Shown: piece after piece, positions 15,064 to 23,723 of the stretch
Layout of the letters: each line of letters opens with the position of its first letter
Numbering within the stretch: position 1 is the first letter of the stretch
Assembly: GCA_964648275.1 (NCBI GenBank)
Contig: CAZYOB010000002.1
Span: forward strand, 1 to 59,346
Direction of reading: 5' to 3'
Length of the DNA stretch: 59,346 bases
Source of the DNA: CAIQPO01 sp964648275
GTDB lineage: Bacteria; Patescibacteriota; Microgenomatia; UBA1400; MFAQ01
The notes under the pieces: generated by a model
The model's database searches: none
Seen by the model: only the letters and a program-made list of their open reading frames with translations
What the model was told of the DNA's origin: nothing
Translations under genes and position numbers: made by a program

Positions 15064-16770
15064 ATGCCCTCTCCCGCACCATTTGATCTTTACAGCTTGG
15101 TTCGGGCTGCATATGCGGTTGATGAGAAAGATTTAGATCAAGCCCAAAAAACTGCTTCACATTTGAATGTGCCCCTCCACGATGTTTTGTTGGGAAGAAA
15201 ACTCATAACTAAGGAGAAATTAGGCGAGATGATTTCCAAGTCGTTGGGTATCGGATACATTGATTTGAGAACCATAACAATTCTCAAAGAAGTATTGGAC
15301 ACTGTAAAGGAAGATGTGGCGAGGGAAAGAAAAGTAGTCCCCTTTGCTCGTGATGGATATATTCTCCACTTGGCAATGGAAGATCCTCAAGATCTCGAAA
15401 CCATTAACTTTGTTCGCAAGATTACAGGTCTGACGATAATCCCCTTTTTTTCGTTTGATAAGGATATTAAGTATGGGTTACATCAATACAAATCAAGTCT
15501 GTCGGAAACCTTTAAGCAATTAATGGATCAGGCCGCTCGTTTACGCGGCGAAACGGCGACGTTGCAGGAATTGGCACAAGATGTATCCATCGTTGAAGCA
15601 GTAAAACAAATGTTAGAGTTTGCTGTAGTTGAAGGAGCATCCGATATTCACATCGAAGCTCTAGCCGATCTAGTGCTCGTCAGATACAGAATTGACGGTG
15701 TACTACATGACATGATTACCTTACCCAGGGATTTGCATCCAGCGATAATCGCCAGGGTTAAGATTTTGTCGTCATTAAAGCTTGATGAGACACGGTTGCC
15801 ACAAGATGGAAGAATAAAATTTGAATCAGAGGAGGGAGATGTCATTAGTTTAAGAGTTTCGATACTACCTACTGTTGAAGGAGAAAAGGTGGTGTTGAGA
15901 TTACTCGAAAGTGGTGGTTTGCAGTTTTCACTTGAGGACTTGGGTTACGACCCGATCAGTGTTGGAATTATCAAAAGAGCTCTTTTGCGACCACACGGAC
16001 TGATTTTGCTAACCGGACCGACTGGTTCTGGAAAAACAACCAGTCTCTATACGATGCTCAATTTGCTAAATACAGATGCCGTTAATATCTCAACGATCGA
16101 AGACCCGGTGGAAGACAGGATCAGGAGAATAAACCAGACTCAGGTCAATGCGCAAATAAATTTTAATTTTGCTGAAGGACTGAGATCTCTACTGAGACAA
16201 GACCCTGATGTGGTCATGGTGGGTGAGATCCGTGATTCTGAGACGGCAAGAATGGCTATTAATGCTGCAATGACCGGTCATTTGGTTCTATCAACTCTTC
16301 ATACCAATGACGCACCTGGAGCAATCCCCCGTCTGATTGATTTGGGAGCAGAACCTTTTTTGATTGCATCAACGCTGGATGTGGTGATAGCTCAGCGCCT
16401 GGTAAGGAAATTGTGTCCGAGATGTAAGGTTAAAAAACCAGTAGATGCAAAACTATCCGAATATTTTACGGGTAGCTTAATTGAGCCGCTAGAAAAAGAG
16501 GCGATGATGAAATTAGTTCCCAGTGAAGTTTATGAAGCCCAAGGATGTGATTACTGCGGCTATACGGGTTACTTGGGCAGAACAGGAGTGTATGAACTAT
16601 TTGAAGTTAATGACGAAATTAGACAATTGATTCTGGAAAGAGTGACTGCCAGCAAAATTAAAGAGGCTGCACTTAGAAATGGTATGAAATCGATGATGGC
16701 CGATGGGTTGATTAAAGTTGCAGCGGGACAGACCACAATTGCAGAAATATTACGTGTTGCCTATGAATAA
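15064..16770 (+). CDS. pilB: type IV pilus extension ATPase PilB/GspE
   Basis: 568 aa hexameric ATPase that drives pilus extension at the cytoplasmic face. The N-terminal T2SSE domain covers about residues 1-150. The ATPase core has Walker A GPTGSGKTTS (about 317-326), the Asp box with DPDVVMVGEIRD (about 378-389) and the His box AMTGHLVLSTLHTND. A four-cysteine zinc finger, CPRC (about 450) and CDYC (about 497), is typical of PilB and separates it from the retraction ATPase PilT. First gene of the pilus operon; its stop overlaps the pilC start by one base (TAATG). Confidence 0.96.
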   Translation: MPSPAPFDLYSLVRAAYAVDEKDLDQAQKTASHLNVPLHDVLLGRKLITKEKLGEMISKSLGIGYIDLRTITILKEVLDTVKEDVARERKVVPFARDGYILHLAMEDPQDLETINFVRKITGLTIIPFFSFDKDIKYGLHQYKSSLSETFKQLMDQAARLRGETATLQELAQDVSIVEAVKQMLEFAVVEGASDIHIEALADLVLVRYRIDGVLHDMITLPRDLHPAIIARVKILSSLKLDETRLPQDGRIKFESEEGDVISLRVSILPTVEGEKVVLRLLESGGLQFSLEDLGYDPISVGIIKRALLRPHGLILLTGPTGSGKTTSLYTMLNLLNTDAVNISTIEDPVEDRIRRINQTQVNAQINFNFAEGLRSLLRQDPDVVMVGEIRDSETARMAINAAMTGHLVLSTLHTNDAPGAIPRLIDLGAEPFLIASTLDVVIAQRLVRKLCPRCKVKKPVDAKLSEYFTGSLIEPLEKEAMMKLVPSEVYEAQGCDYCGYTGYLGRTGVYELFEVNDEIRQLILERVTASKIKEAALRNGMKSMMADGLIKVAAGQTTIAEILRVAYE

Positions 16771-18002
16771 TGCCTGAATTTGAATACAAAGCTGTAAGTA
16801 AAGATGAATACATTGACGGAAAGATATCGGCTTCCACTGAAGCGGAGGCGGAGACTGCGTTGGTTGAACAAGGACTGTCAGTAATCAGTATTAGGGTCAG
16901 GAGGCCGATGGAGATTGGGGTGTTCAGTGACTTTGTAACTAAGTTTGAAACCGAAATGGCAGAGAAGATGACCACCCAGGACAAGATTCTCTTTACTGGA
17001 CAACTATCTTCGATGATCAAAGCAGGATTACCGATGATTGAGGCTCTTTCGACTTTCTCGGATACAAAGACCAAAAAAGGGACCTCTAGAATTGTGGGAA
17101 AAATTATCCTTGAGGTACAGTCAGGAGTTAAGTTGTCAGATGCGCTTGCAGCTTTCCCGAAAGTTTTTTCTCCTGCGTACTTGGCGATCGTACAATCCGG
17201 AGAAAACAGTGGAACATTGGCAGAGAGCCTAAGTTATTTGGCGGTAGAGTTAAAAAGAGAATCCGACTTGATCAACAAGGTTAGGTCAGCTTTGATCTAT
17301 CCGGTGGTAGTTTTAGTAGCCATGGTATCGGTGATGGTGTTTATTAGTATTTCAGTCGTACCTAAAATCATCCAATTCGCCGAAAGTTCCGGTCAACAAT
17401 TGCCGGGATACACCTTGGTCTTGGTTAGTGTAGTCACTTTCATATCCAACTATTGGTACCTTGTTATCGGCTTGATAATAATGTTGATCATTAGTGTGAT
17501 GATCTTTGCTCAAAGTGAATACGGTTCGAGATGGTTGGGAATGGTGAGCCTTCGGATACCTGTGATCGGCGTATTAGTGGCCAGATATAACCAGGCAAGA
17601 TTTGCCAGCGTACTGGGGGGTTTCTATAGTTATGGTATTAATGTGATCACCTCATTTGATATCCTGGCGGAAAGTTTGACCAATCCTATTTACAAAGACG
17701 CGTGTTACAGAATTAAGGATCGACTATCTTACGGTCAGAGTTTGGCTGATGCTATGGCAGATGAAGGAGATCTGTTTCCCTCGATCATGATCAGATTGAT
17801 CAAAGGGGCTGAGAAGACAGGAGATTTGGGTAACACTTTGGACAGATCGGCGAGATACTACGAAGAAGAATTAGAGGTCGCCTTAAGAAACGTGTTGTCA
17901 TTAATTGAACCGGCGTTGGTTTTCGCCCTTGGTTTTGGAGTGTTGGGATTAGCTTTGGCTGTGGTAGTGCCGATTTATAAAATAACCTCGACTTTGAAAT
18001 GA
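16770..18002 (+). CDS. pilC: type IV pilus inner-membrane platform protein PilC/GspF
   Basis: 410 aa. It has two T2SSF repeats, about residues 65-190 and 270-395, each followed by hydrophobic helices: near 165-195, 212-238 and a last segment near 378-402. The repeats show the usual signatures, GLPMIEALSTF and GEKTGDLGN-like (IKGAEKTGDLGN). PilC anchors PilB and the PilN/O frame at the membrane base. Both edges overlap neighbours (TAATG with pilB, ATGA with the next prepilin), implying tight translational coupling. Confidence 0.95.
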   Translation: MPEFEYKAVSKDEYIDGKISASTEAEAETALVEQGLSVISIRVRRPMEIGVFSDFVTKFETEMAEKMTTQDKILFTGQLSSMIKAGLPMIEALSTFSDTKTKKGTSRIVGKIILEVQSGVKLSDALAAFPKVFSPAYLAIVQSGENSGTLAESLSYLAVELKRESDLINKVRSALIYPVVVLVAMVSVMVFISISVVPKIIQFAESSGQQLPGYTLVLVSVVTFISNYWYLVIGLIIMLIISVMIFAQSEYGSRWLGMVSLRIPVIGVLVARYNQARFASVLGGFYSYGINVITSFDILAESLTNPIYKDACYRIKDRLSYGQSLADAMADEGDLFPSIMIRLIKGAEKTGDLGNTLDRSARYYEEELEVALRNVLSLIEPALVFALGFGVLGLALAVVVPIYKITSTLK

Positions 18003-18412
18003 GTGGAATGACTTTAATCGAGACGTTGTTGGTTATTGCAATCACGACGGTGATTACAGTATCTGCGGGTTTTGGGTTGGCAGTCATGCAATCACAGTTC
18101 CAGTTGAGAAGCTCCGGTGACGAGATAAGGTCGCAGTTGCAGTATGGCAGGGAATTGGCGATCGCAAACGGTAATAATATTGAATACACAATTAGGAACG
18201 AAGGAAACTCGGTGATCCTTTTAGGGGGTGGAGCTGAAATAGCACGGTATCAAGTCCCTGAGAGAATCAGTTTTTCACCAGCGGCTTTCAGTTGGGGTTT
18301 TGCTCCAGTAACAGGTTTGCTGACGGGATGTTCTCTACCTTGTACCTTGGGATTAACACTTAGAGGAAATAGTGAAATTATCATAGTTCGCTCAAATGGA
18401 ATTGTCGACTAG
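17999..18412 (+). CDS. minor prepilin, FimT/GspH-like
   Basis: 137 aa. The class III signal is extremely short: MSG, then MTLIETLLVIAITTV, with cleavage after Gly3 and the conserved Glu at +5. A globular beta domain follows, including a CSLPC pair near residues 117-121 that may form a disulfide. Size and order fit the FimT/GspH pseudopilin that sits first among minor pilins. It overlaps pilC by four bases and the next prepilin gene by 17 bases. Confidence 0.82.
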   Translation: MSGMTLIETLLVIAITTVITVSAGFGLAVMQSQFQLRSSGDEIRSQLQYGRELAIANGNNIEYTIRNEGNSVILLGGGAEIARYQVPERISFSPAAFSWGFAPVTGLLTGCSLPCTLGLTLRGNSEIIIVRSNGIVD

Positions 18413-18872
18413 AAACAGAGGGTTTACTTTGGTTGAAGTAATGATCGCTGTAGCACTTCTGATGGTAGTAGCGATAGGGAGTCTGTCAGCAAATAGTTTG
18501 GCTACCGGTACGATTGTCATCAATCAACAAAGAAGTCGGGCGAATTTTTTGGCAAGAGAAGCAATGGAAGCCTTGATGAGTGTAAGAGCAAAAAGTTTTA
18601 CATCTTTAGCGGCAGGAGGTTTTCACCCAGTAATGACTGAAGACGGATGGACTCTCACTCCTGGAATTGAGACTATAGGAGAATTTACGAGGATTATCAC
18701 ATTATCTAACGTGATGCGTCAGTTGAGTTGTGATGAGGAAGTGTGCGCAATCGTAGAGGGTGGAGGGGTTTTTGATGAGGGAACAATGAAAGCTAGAGTA
18801 ACTGTCACTTGGAATGAGGTGGGGAGAGATAAGAGCTATTTTTACGACACATTAATAACATATTGGCGCTAA
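18396..18872 (+). CDS. minor prepilin, PilV/GspI-like
   Basis: 158 aa. Leader MELSTRNRG is followed by FTLVEVMIAVALLM; the prepilin peptidase would cut after Gly9, with Glu at +5. The mature N-terminus is a hydrophobic helix; the soluble domain contains two cysteines (LSCDEEVCAIV) near 109-115. Position and EVMIAVALL-type helix fit PilV/GspI. Its start lies inside the previous gene, and the next gene starts directly after its stop. Confidence 0.82.
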   Translation: MELSTRNRGFTLVEVMIAVALLMVVAIGSLSANSLATGTIVINQQRSRANFLAREAMEALMSVRAKSFTSLAAGGFHPVMTEDGWTLTPGIETIGEFTRIITLSNVMRQLSCDEEVCAIVEGGGVFDEGTMKARVTVTWNEVGRDKSYFYDTLITYWR

Positions 18873-19376
18873 ATGAGACATAAATATAATGGATTCACGA
18901 TACTTGAGCTATTAATAGCAATATCAATCTTTTCAGTTGTTAGTGTGGCTTCGGTATGGTTAATTTTTTCAAGTCTCAGCTTGAGAGATCAGACTTTGGC
19001 GGCAACAAGGACCCAGGAACAATTGCGCGTCTTTTCTCACACCCTAAGAGGGGCGATCCAGAATGCATCGGTCGTGTCCGGAGGTGGTAATACTTTGCAA
19101 CTAGTTTCATTAAATGAGTGTTGGAGTTTTATTTATGACGATATGTTGAGGAATGTTCGCTACAGCAAAACAACAGGTATCGGTTGTTCACCGGATCCTG
19201 TCCCTGATAGCCCCTTTTTCCTTACAACTTCTCAATTGTTGTCTTTAAGTTTTACGATCACTCCACTTTCAACCGGTGGAAGGCAGGTATCCGTAAACGG
19301 AGAGATGAGAACAATTTTACCCTTTGATGATTTTCAGATGAGCTTTAACGATTCATTTACCAATCTAATAGATTAA
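18873..19376 (+). CDS. minor prepilin, PilW/GspJ-like
   Basis: 167 aa. Leader MRHKYNG, cleavage after Gly7, then FTILELLIAISIFSVV with Glu at +5. The globular part has two cysteines (NECWSF and GIGCSPD) that may pair. The order after the FimT- and PilV-like genes matches GspH-I-J, which together cap the growing pilus. No intergenic base separates it from the previous gene; the next gene begins in its stop codon (TAATG). Confidence 0.8.
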   Translation: MRHKYNGFTILELLIAISIFSVVSVASVWLIFSSLSLRDQTLAATRTQEQLRVFSHTLRGAIQNASVVSGGGNTLQLVSLNECWSFIYDDMLRNVRYSKTTGIGCSPDPVPDSPFFLTTSQLLSLSFTITPLSTGGRQVSVNGEMRTILPFDDFQMSFNDSFTNLID

Positions 19377-20716
19377 TGGTTATTAGAAATTCTTCAGGAC
19401 AAGCAAGCTTAGTTTTGGTTCTATTGGTGGGATTGGTAGCCATGATCGTCACTCTTTCCAGCGGAACTTTATCGGTGAGTAATGTTCAGATTGAGGAAAC
19501 CATTCACACAGCGGATTCCGCTTGGTATGCTGCCTGGGCGGGAGTTGATGAACTAATGTACAGACTAAGATCTGGACAGAGATTCGGTGACACCTATTCG
19601 GTAACTTTGACTCTTGATAATGGGGCAACGGTCTCGGCACAAATCATCGGTGACAATACTCAACGGACAGTTCAGTCAGAGGGATTTATCGATGGAGTGA
19701 CAAAAAGATTGGAAGTTAAAGTTGCTTCGTCTAGCAGTAAGGCCAGTTTTATTTTTGCTGCTCAGTCAGGAGAGGGAGGATTTGAGTTGGAGGGAGGTAC
19801 CTTAGTCGTTGGTGCTAACAATACCAGTGGTAACGTATATTCAAATGGATCCGTGTTGGGAGTTCGGGCATCCAGCGGAATAGCCGGGTCCAGAATTTTG
19901 GGAAGTGTCTGGGCAGTTGGTACTATCGGAGGTCTAGCCTCACCAGACACTGGCGGTGTCTATATTCAAAAAGATGCAAGAGCAGGTTCTCTGACCGCTT
20001 GTTTGGTCAACGGAAACGTCAGATCACCGGCGCCACCAACTAATTGTCCTTATGCAGGAAATTACTTGAGTACCAATCCACCATCCCCTGTAGAAATGGC
20101 CAGTGTTGATGCCAACTATTGGAAAAACAAGGCACTGGCAGGCGGTGTTTGGTCCGGCGACTGTACTGTTTTAGAAACTGATGGCACTGATTGTACTTTA
20201 GGAACAGGGATATTAGGGAACAGGCAGATATTGGGGAATCTTTCTGTTCCAAGTGGTATTAATCTAACTATAGATGGACCCATCTGGGTTAAAGGTGATA
20301 TCGATATTGCCCAGAACAACACTTTGTCTACTGCTGAATCCGCTGAAAAAGATTCGATCGTTGTGGTAGCGTCCGATCCAGACAACCCCCTTGTCAAGGG
20401 CAGAATAGTTACCAGCAGTAACGTGCAATATTCGCTTAATTCCCAAGGTGCGGGTTTGATCTTTATTTCTGAAAATAGAGGTGATATTTGTGAAATAAAT
20501 CCAGCTATCGAGTTGACCAGTAACACCGCAACGGTGGTTTTTGTGGCGGTCGACGGATGTATTAATATCGGTTCCAATTCGGTCATCTCCGGCGTGTTGG
20601 GTAAAAAGGTCCATTTAAAGAGTAATTCTATAGTTTCTTATGATCCCAGTTTGGCTCAAGCTATCCTTGGAACGGATACGGGTGGCTGGAGTGTTGTAAG
20701 TATTACAGAATATTAG
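19376..20716 (+). CDS. large PilX-like pilus protein with beta-rich passenger
   Basis: 446 aa, very large for a minor pilin. The N-terminus (SSGQASLVLVLLVGLVAMIV, about residues 6-25) is a non-canonical prepilin-like segment: no G-F/M site with Glu+5, but Gly-Gln then a hydrophobic helix as in PilX/GspK-like proteins. From about 130 on the chain is rich in Gly, Ser, Asn and Val with repeated turns (GNVYSNGSV, GSVWAVGTIGG, GDIDIAQNN), suggesting a beta-solenoid. Paired cysteines (about 207-217, 269-278, 371-392) support an extracellular location. The place in the operon suggests a tip protein or adhesin; that is inference. Confidence 0.65.
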   Translation: MVIRNSSGQASLVLVLLVGLVAMIVTLSSGTLSVSNVQIEETIHTADSAWYAAWAGVDELMYRLRSGQRFGDTYSVTLTLDNGATVSAQIIGDNTQRTVQSEGFIDGVTKRLEVKVASSSSKASFIFAAQSGEGGFELEGGTLVVGANNTSGNVYSNGSVLGVRASSGIAGSRILGSVWAVGTIGGLASPDTGGVYIQKDARAGSLTACLVNGNVRSPAPPTNCPYAGNYLSTNPPSPVEMASVDANYWKNKALAGGVWSGDCTVLETDGTDCTLGTGILGNRQILGNLSVPSGINLTIDGPIWVKGDIDIAQNNTLSTAESAEKDSIVVVASDPDNPLVKGRIVTSSNVQYSLNSQGAGLIFISENRGDICEINPAIELTSNTATVVFVAVDGCINIGSNSVISGVLGKKVHLKSNSIVSYDPSLAQAILGTDTGGWSVVSITEY

Positions 20717-20717
20717 G

Positions 20718-20723
20718 TATAGT
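20718..20723 (+). promoter_or_regulatory. internal -10 box before the PilM-PilN gene
   Basis: TATAGT six bases before the ATG at 20730, in the only gap longer than a base within the first seven pilus genes. It could drive the assembly-frame genes separately from the prepilins. Confidence 0.4.
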
Positions 20724-20729
20724 AGAGTT

Positions 20730-22181
20730 ATGGCATCTAAACCTTCGATTGGAATATATTTTACAGATGACTATATTGAGGTATCAGAAATCAGCTCCGA
20801 TCTAAAAAGATTGGTGAGGTTTAACCAGACCCCTTTACCCACAGGTTTAATCGTTAACGGTGAAATACGCGATCCGGCGAGACTGTCTCAGGTTTTGATA
20901 CGAATGCTGTCTGAGACTCAACCGTCGCCGATTTCGGCGGGAATGGACGTGGTAGTCGGGATCAGTGACAGTAGAGTGTTTTTAAGGGAGTTCACTCTAC
21001 CAAAACTTGCCGGAAGAGACGTGGATGAGGCGATAGATTGGCAAGTGAAGTCCTTGTTACCAGTTTTACCCGGTGAGGTGGAGACAGACAGAATTATCAT
21101 TGGAAAGGATGTGAGTGGCTTGATTGAAGTATTACTGGCTGCAATCCCAAAAAATATTATCAAGGCGTATATGGGCTTGGTCAGAGGTATTGGATTGAAT
21201 CTGGTCAGTGTCGAACCTGCGGTTTTTTCAAATATCAGGATAATTGACCCCGGTCAACTTAAAGGCAAAAACCAACTGATGGTTTTCTTAGGGGATGGAG
21301 CAACAGAGTTCATCTATCTAACCAATGGGAATCCCAGATTGTCCGACTTCTTGACCGAACAAGATATTGAAAGTAAGGGTGGAATTCTCACATCGGTAAG
21401 AGAATATGTTAAGTTCGCCAATTCCAAGCATCCGGAAAGACCAGTGCAAGAATTATTAGTATCGGGATTTAGTTCCACGATCGTAGAAATAGCGAATCGT
21501 CTGCAGGAAACGAAATTACCAGTGGTGATGGCCAAAAGTCGACTGACTCCTGATGCACAAAATCACAATCTGCTGCATACCTCTCACGGACTTAGTATGA
21601 AGACTGCAGTAAGTGAGCTATCTGTAAACTTGTTGCCGGCGGATTTTCGGTTGGAGGAAGTTCGAGGTGGAGTATTGGGTGTGTGGAGAGTAGTCCTTTC
21701 CTTATTAAGCGCCCTTACCGTTTTAGGAGCGGTTGCAATGATATTTTTATGGCAGTCCAGCAATGTCAGATTGGATAATCTGAAATCTCTAAATCAACAA
21801 TACAGAGCCGAGTTGGTAGCCTCTTCAAGTGCCGAGCTTATCAGGAGAACAGAGGAAATAAATAAATTGACAGATCGATTAATCTTACTCAGAGGAGCTA
21901 CCGGCGGAGAAGACGGATTGTTACGAGAGCTCCAGAATACGACTCCCTTGGGGATTACCCTTACTAGTTTTGTATATTCCAGAAATTTGGGAGGTGCAAG
22001 ACTTATTGACAAAACCAGTACATGGTTGATTACTGGAAATGCCAATTCACGTCAATTGGTTTTGGATTTCTACGATTCCCTTCTGCGATTATCTGATTTT
22101 TCAAATGGAGTGCTTTATTTTGGGAGTCTAGAAAAAGAAACCGGAATTACATTCCGAATTGCCAGCCAAGCACGACTATGA
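20730..22181 (+). CDS. PilM-PilN fusion protein of the type IV pilus frame
   Basis: 483 aa, about the sum of a PilM and a PilN. Residues 1-285 are PilM-like (actin/FtsA fold): SIGIYFTDDYIEV at the start, the FLREFTLPKL and AIDWQVKSLLP segments, and phosphate-loop-like LMVFLGDGATEF. At 299-303 comes VNLLP, the INLLP-type motif that in other bacteria is the N-terminus of PilN and docks into PilM. A membrane helix (about 318-341), coiled coil (343-388) and a PilN-like ferredoxin-fold domain follow. The cytoplasmic ring and membrane frame are thus one chain. It overlaps pilO by ATGA. Confidence 0.85.
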   Translation: MASKPSIGIYFTDDYIEVSEISSDLKRLVRFNQTPLPTGLIVNGEIRDPARLSQVLIRMLSETQPSPISAGMDVVVGISDSRVFLREFTLPKLAGRDVDEAIDWQVKSLLPVLPGEVETDRIIIGKDVSGLIEVLLAAIPKNIIKAYMGLVRGIGLNLVSVEPAVFSNIRIIDPGQLKGKNQLMVFLGDGATEFIYLTNGNPRLSDFLTEQDIESKGGILTSVREYVKFANSKHPERPVQELLVSGFSSTIVEIANRLQETKLPVVMAKSRLTPDAQNHNLLHTSHGLSMKTAVSELSVNLLPADFRLEEVRGGVLGVWRVVLSLLSALTVLGAVAMIFLWQSSNVRLDNLKSLNQQYRAELVASSSAELIRRTEEINKLTDRLILLRGATGGEDGLLRELQNTTPLGITLTSFVYSRNLGGARLIDKTSTWLITGNANSRQLVLDFYDSLLRLSDFSNGVLYFGSLEKETGITFRIASQARL

Positions 22182-22708
22182 GAAAAACAACCATACCAAC
22201 AGCGCATCTAACAATATTCCTGTTACTTCTTGGAGTGATCGTCGCCTTATTTTTCCTAACACAAAAGCAATTGAGGCTAGTGAATTTGGCACAAGCAGAA
22301 ACCAACAATTTGGCTGAAAATCGAGTTAAGTTGGCCGATCTTTCGGATAGTCTTCCCGGCGTTGCAGGAGAAACAAACGTCTGGCTGAGCGCATTACCTT
22401 CCGATGAGGAGGGTGTTGCTAGATTCGCAGCATCATTAGAACAACTGGCCAGGGATAGAAGCTTGACGGTAATTTTGGATTTTGATGACTTTCCTGAAAC
22501 AATCGATATCGCCGGTAAATTGTTGCCGGGACTTGGATTGCAAATTAACCTTGAAGGGAGTTTTGACAATGTCAGGAGTTTTATGTCCGATCTAGCAAAA
22601 ATGAATTATTTTTATAAAACAGACAAAATTACGGTTCTGACCCATGAAACTAAACCCGGAGTTAAGGCGTCCTTTACCGGATCATTAATGCTCAATATAG
22701 ATATATGA
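22178..22708 (+). CDS. pilO: type IV pilus alignment protein PilO-like
   Basis: 176 aa. A short basic tail, one membrane helix (about 9-29), a coiled coil (about 32-58) and a C-terminal ferredoxin-like domain (LQINLEGSFDNVRSFMSDL near 125-143) match PilO, which pairs with PilN in the periplasmic frame. Sequence similarity is low, as usual for PilO; the call relies on architecture and position after PilN. It overlaps both neighbours by four bases. Confidence 0.8.
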   Translation: MRKTTIPTAHLTIFLLLLGVIVALFFLTQKQLRLVNLAQAETNNLAENRVKLADLSDSLPGVAGETNVWLSALPSDEEGVARFAASLEQLARDRSLTVILDFDDFPETIDIAGKLLPGLGLQINLEGSFDNVRSFMSDLAKMNYFYKTDKITVLTHETKPGVKASFTGSLMLNIDI

Positions 22709-22971
22709 CAATTAAAGAAAGAGAAGACCATCTAAGAACGAACTTGTCGGTATACATTGTTGTCAGTGTGATTTTATGGCTTGGATTGGCAATTTATGTT
22801 GCTTATGGCCTTTTCTCTTTGCGTGAAGTCCCTACTCTACCGCTAACGATCACCTCAATCAATGTGCCCACATTTAAGGAAAGTAATCTGGAAACTCTGA
22901 GGGACTCTATAAAGCCAGACGCCTCCAGATCCACGAATCTTCCCGTTGTTAGGGTTGAGCCATATGAATAG
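22705..22971 (+). CDS. small single-pass membrane protein of the pilus operon
   Basis: 88 aa, no family recognised. One membrane helix lies near residues 15-38, followed by about 50 residues that are rich in Pro, Ser and Thr. Position after pilO is where Gram-negative operons have pilP, but there is no lipobox and no PilP domain; it could be a monoderm replacement or an unrelated frame component. The start overlaps the pilO stop (ATGA). Confidence 0.55.
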   Translation: MTIKEREDHLRTNLSVYIVVSVILWLGLAIYVAYGLFSLREVPTLPLTITSINVPTFKESNLETLRDSIKPDASRSTNLPVVRVEPYE

Positions 22972-23016
22972 ACATGAATATTATTAATATGAAAAACGAA
23001 TGGAGGTGAATAATGA

Positions 23017-23553
23017 ATGAAAAAAAACTTTAAAGGTTTTACACTAATCGAGCTTTTAGTGGTGATTGCTATCTTGGGAATTTTGGCAACGCTAGTGGTT
23101 TTGGCAATTAATCCTGCCGAGGCTCAGAGAAAAAGTAGAGACGCAACCAGACTGTCGGACTTGGCAACCGTAAGAAAAGCAATTGATTTGTCAATCGCAG
23201 ATGGAGAAACCCTGCCAGGAACCACAACCACTCCCTACTCCGGTGCATCTACCGGTAGTCGTGAGGCAGCCAATACCGCTAACTATGTTGGCATGGACGT
23301 TTCCAAGTACCTTTCGGTATTACCGATAGACCCACGTCAAAACGCCACTACAGTGACGGTCATTTCCGATGGAACGACACAGATTGCAGCGGGAAGTATG
23401 CTTTATGCTTTCAGAAGTGATGGAAACACATACGAGCTCAATACCTATCTCGAATCGACCGATAACTCAGCTGTGACAGCAAATGATGGAGGAACATCAG
23501 CCATTATCTATGAGATCGGCACAAACCCAGGACTGGTCCTTATCAGTCCATAG
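23017..23553 (+). CDS. major type IV pilin precursor
   Basis: 178 aa. Leader MKKNFKG, cleavage after Gly7, then FTLIELLVVIAILGIL with Glu+5, the most canonical prepilin of the operon. INPAEAQRKSRDATRLSDL follows, as in many Patescibacteria and Gram-positive pilins. The C-terminal domain is Thr/Ser-rich without cysteines. A strong GGAGGTGA (23002-23009) lies seven bases before this ATG. An out-of-frame ATG four bases upstream would give only six codons. The strong site and the terminator after it fit the most abundant product of the operon. Confidence 0.9.
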   Translation: MKKNFKGFTLIELLVVIAILGILATLVVLAINPAEAQRKSRDATRLSDLATVRKAIDLSIADGETLPGTTTTPYSGASTGSREAANTANYVGMDVSKYLSVLPIDPRQNATTVTVISDGTTQIAAGSMLYAFRSDGNTYELNTYLESTDNSAVTANDGGTSAIIYEIGTNPGLVLISP

Positions 23554-23576
23554 TGGCGGGGTGTAAGCAGATAAAC

Positions 23577-23607
23577 AAACCCACCTTATTCAGGGTGGGT
23601 TTTGTTT
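23577..23607 (+). terminator. rho-independent terminator of the pilus operon
   Basis: Stem AAACCCACC/GGTGGGTTT with an 8-base loop, followed by a T-rich tail, 24 bases after the pilin stop. Confidence 0.88.
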
Positions 23608-23723
23608 AGATATTCCCAACATTATTTTGCTATGCATCAACCTCGTATATATAACATATGTTACAATTTTTTTAAGATCACAAGAGAAGAAATTAAGAAT
23701 ATTTTATTTATTGAGCAGGAAAA

